DNA of 6,113 bases from Methanobrevibacter sp. (lineage in GTDB: Archaea; Methanobacteriota; Methanobacteria; Methanobacteriales; Methanobacteriaceae): positions 1-6,113 of the forward strand of contig WRNS01000065.1 of the NCBI GenBank assembly GCA_009776495.1, written 5' to 3'. The notes under the pieces are model-generated. The model ran no database searches. It had not been told where the DNA came from and saw only the letters and a list, made by a program, of their open reading frames with translations. The translations under genes and the position numbers were made by a program. Numbering within the stretch: the stretch's first letter is position 1; every line of letters starts with the position of its first letter. Shown one piece after another: positions 4,956-6,113 of this stretch.

Positions 4956-4991
4956 TATATCTTACTAAGATATAGTTTAAATAATATATAA
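4956..4991 (-). promoter_or_regulatory. tRNA operon promoter with palindrome at the tRNA 5' end
   Basis: On the minus strand, AAAAGG is followed by TTATATATTA (4991 to 4982), a BRE/TATA arrangement predicting initiation about 5 bases before tRNA-Val. Between the TATA box and the mature 5' end lies a perfect inverted repeat, TATATCTTA (4956-4964) and TAAGATATA (4966-4974) with one spacer base. It ends exactly where tRNA-Val begins. The predicted start site falls inside the palindrome, so it could act as an operator or as a leader element. Confidence 0.6.
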
Positions 4992-5100
4992 CCTTTTGCA
5001 TTTTTTAAAAATAAATACGAAATTATTATCAATATCATTAATAGTAGCTATTAATAATTTAATAATCTTTGTTATTCTATTTCAAATATAATATACTAAT

Positions 5101-5220
5101 AATTAAAATTAATAAATAATAATTAAAATAACATAATAATAATTAAAATTACATCATACTAATTAAAATTAATAAATAATAATAAAGATTACTTAATAAT
5201 AATTAAAAAATAGCTAACAA
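5101..5220. repeat. Degenerate 20-base tandem repeat
   Basis: Six consecutive 20-base blocks begin AATTAAAATT or a variant at 5101, 5121, 5141, 5161, 5181 and 5201. The blocks at 5101 and 5161 are identical (AATTAAAATTAATAAATAAT). Those at 5121, 5141 and 5181 differ at several positions, and the last is strongly decayed. No insertions break the 20-base register. It is an ageing minisatellite-like array, too short and AT-rich to be a CRISPR array. Confidence 0.75.
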
Positions 5221-5256
5221 TTATTAAGTAAAAATTTAATTGAAAAATAATTTAAA

Positions 5257-5309
5257 GCATAATGATAAGATAATCCTAAAACAAAAAGATTATCCTTATT
5301 AGATTATGC
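5257..5309. other. Long imperfect hairpin, possible small RNA or relic inverted repeat
   Basis: GCATAAT (5257-5263) pairs with ATTATGC (5303-5309), ATAAG (5265-5269) with CTTAT (5295-5299), and ATAATC (5270-5275) with GATTAT (5288-5293). This leaves a 12-base loop, a small internal loop (G against TAG) and one bulged C. The total is 18 base pairs in 53 bases. A second small hairpin (ATACT/AGTAT, 5329-5346) follows. No clear promoter points to either strand. It lies beyond the histone terminator, so it is probably not part of that mRNA unless there is read-through. Confidence 0.5.
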
Positions 5310-5373
5310 AAAAATCGTGAAAACTAAAATACTGATCTTAGAGTATATCAATGACTAATATATCTAATAAAAA

Positions 5374-5411
5374 AAAGTAATAAAAAATAAAATTGGCCAG
5401 AATCGGCCAAT
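5374..5411 (-). terminator. Histone gene terminator
   Basis: On the minus strand, 15 bases after the histone stop, ATTGGCC (5411 to 5405) pairs with GGCCAAT (5398 to 5392) around a 6-base loop. T-runs follow, including T6 and T8, down to about 5370. The GC-rich 7-base-pair stem stands out sharply from the surrounding A/T sequence. This is the most convincing terminator in the window. Confidence 0.8.
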
Positions 5412-5425
5412 AGTTATAAAACTTT

Positions 5426-5626
5426 TTATTTGATAGCTAATTTAATATCTTCAGCTTTCACAGTTTTCCTACCGGCATGACGAGCATAGTCAACAGCTTT
5501 TTTAGCTAATGCTTCACCTTGCTCTTCTAGTGCTTCAGCTAATGCAATTTTCGCGTCATCACTAATCCGTTGTGCACCAACATTTTTCAAGATACGACCT
5601 ACTGGTGCAATTGGTAATTCACTCAT
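5426..5626 (-). CDS. Archaeal histone (HMf family)
   Basis: This 66-residue single-histone-fold protein forms dimers that wrap DNA into archaeal nucleosome-like particles. The fold is complete: start MSELPIAPVGRILKN, loop 1 QRISDDA (19-25), long central helix (about 26-49), and loop 2 plus the last helix HAGRKTVKAEDIKLAIK (50-66). DNA-contact and structural residues of HMfB are kept as R11, R20, K54, T55 and the R53-D60 pair. Compared with HMfB it has one extra residue (S2) and lacks the last few C-terminal residues. HMfB L46 at the dimer-dimer interface is Y47 here, and the HMfB K30/E61 pair appears reversed as E31/K62. The ATG is supported by a perfect GGAGGTGA (5638 to 5631), fitting high expression. 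It stands alone, with its own TATA box and hairpin terminator. Confidence 0.97.
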   Translation of the reverse strand: MSELPIAPVGRILKNVGAQRISDDAKIALAEALEEQGEALAKKAVDYARHAGRKTVKAEDIKLAIK

Positions 5627-5646
5627 TATTTCACCTCCAATTTATA

Positions 5647-5668
5647 ATAGTACTATCTTATATATAAA
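5647..5668 (-). promoter_or_regulatory. Histone promoter
   Basis: TTTATATA (5668 to 5661) is a consensus archaeal TATA box about 35 bases before the ATG, giving a very short leader beginning near 5639. A 10-base palindrome, ATAGTACTAT (5647-5656), lies between the TATA box and the expected start, where a bound repressor would block polymerase. Its role is unproven. Confidence 0.65.
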
Positions 5669-6113
5669 TGTATTGGTTTTTATCTATCTCAGTTATGTTT
5701 ATTTCATTTAGAATCTAATCTACATTATGAATTTTATTATATAAAAATTTTTAGAGATTAGCTTATAATTCCAAGATTAATAATTAGTAAAATAAAAATT
5801 AACTTGTTGTGAAGACTTGAAAAAATCTTTTTAAAACTCATTTTTAAACAGTTGAATATGAAAATTATTAGCTATTTTTTATTTGATAGATTAAAAATAG
5901 TTTAATAATACTATTATTCCTGATTATCAAGCATTCATTCAAAATATTGTGAAAAAAAAGTAAAATAGAATAAATTTTAAGAAATTATGATAAAATGATT
6001 TTTAATGAACATTATTCATTTCTTTTATCGATAAAAAAAATAATTTTCATTTATTTTTATATTAATTAAATATAATTTAAATTTAATGAATTTTTCTAAA
6101 ATAATATATAAAT
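5669..6113. other. AT-rich region upstream of histone, no gene found
   Basis: No coding frame or RNA gene can be supported in these 445 bases. Visible structures are an inverted repeat at 5865-5908 (TTATTA/TAATAA and CTATTTTT/AAAAATAG, 14 base pairs), AATAATA/TATTATT at 5904-5918, AATGAA/TTCATT at 6004-6020 and the palindrome TTTTATCGATAAAA at 6023-6036. A TATATAAAT sequence at the very end (6105-6113) could be a TATA box on either strand, but its gene is outside the window. Confidence 0.6.
6023..6036. repeat. 14-base palindrome with central ATCGAT
   Basis: TTTTATCGATAAAA is perfectly self-complementary and contains CG, which is scarce in the non-coding parts of this window. The TATCGA core also occurs in both copies of the thermosome promoter repeat. 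Confidence 0.45.

Larger units (their letters stand above)
4976..5425. other. AT-rich region between tRNA-Val and histone, no gene found
   Basis: I find no supportable coding frame in these 450 bases. From left to right they hold the tRNA TATA box, plain A/T sequence to about 5100, a degenerate 20-base tandem repeat, a long imperfect hairpin (5257-5309) with a smaller one (5329-5346), and the histone terminator. Confidence 0.7.

Noticed and set aside
5101..5220. Possible CRISPR array
   Set aside because: The period is only 20 bases with no distinct repeat/spacer structure, no GC-containing palindromic repeat and no cas genes nearby.
6105..6113. TATA-like sequence at the right edge
   Set aside because: The core is near-symmetric, its gene would lie outside the window, and AT-rich DNA produces such matches often.

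Overview
The window looks like chromosomal DNA from a very AT-rich methanogenic archaeon, most likely order Methanobacteriales (Methanobrevibacter/Methanosphaera type). The reasons are an HMf-type archaeal histone, the start of a group II chaperonin (thermosome), an archaeal Elp3, a small archaeal DUF2098-type protein, tRNA genes without an encoded CCA end, TATA-box promoters, and GGTGAT/GGAGGTGA ribosome binding sites. I cannot fix genus or species from the sequence alone.

Layout. Positions 1-170 (minus) hold the first 56 codons of a thermosome subunit, running off the left edge. A 491-base AT desert (171-661) holds its promoter, with a tandem-duplicated TATA/TATCGA element and a 22-base inverted repeat, and an isolated TATA box flanked by direct repeats. 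A cyclase-family metal-dependent hydrolase (662-1327, plus) follows. It faces a minus-strand pair: a PRC-barrel protein (1824-2051) and a DUF2098-like protein (1458-1757). Between the converging genes is a perfect triple 21-base repeat, made of A-tracts phased at the DNA helical repeat, which is also a string of U-tract terminators for the minus strand. Divergent from the PRC-barrel gene are elp3 (tRNA wobble-uridine modification) and deoC (deoxyribose-phosphate aldolase), 36 bases apart on the plus strand and ending in a hairpin/T-tract terminator. Next come tRNA-Phe(GAA) and tRNA-Val(GAC) on the minus strand, separated by 2 bases and expressed from one promoter with a palindrome abutting the tRNA-Val 5' end.

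The 470 bases between tRNA-Val and the histone gene hold a degenerate 20-base tandem repeat, a long imperfect hairpin (5257-5309) that could be a small RNA or a relic inverted repeat, and the histone terminator. The histone gene (5426-5626, minus) has an ideal Shine-Dalgarno sequence and TATA box. The last 487 bases (5627-6113) contain its promoter and otherwise no gene I can support.

Functionally this is mostly housekeeping: protein folding, tRNA supply and modification, deoxynucleoside breakdown and chromatin. I see no mobile element, CRISPR array or defence system. The points most worth following up are in non-coding DNA: the phased A-tract array, the duplicated thermosome promoter, the palindrome at the tRNA promoter and the hairpin downstream of the histone gene. 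The swapped-charge pair in the histone is also worth a look. No clearly new multi-gene system is evident.
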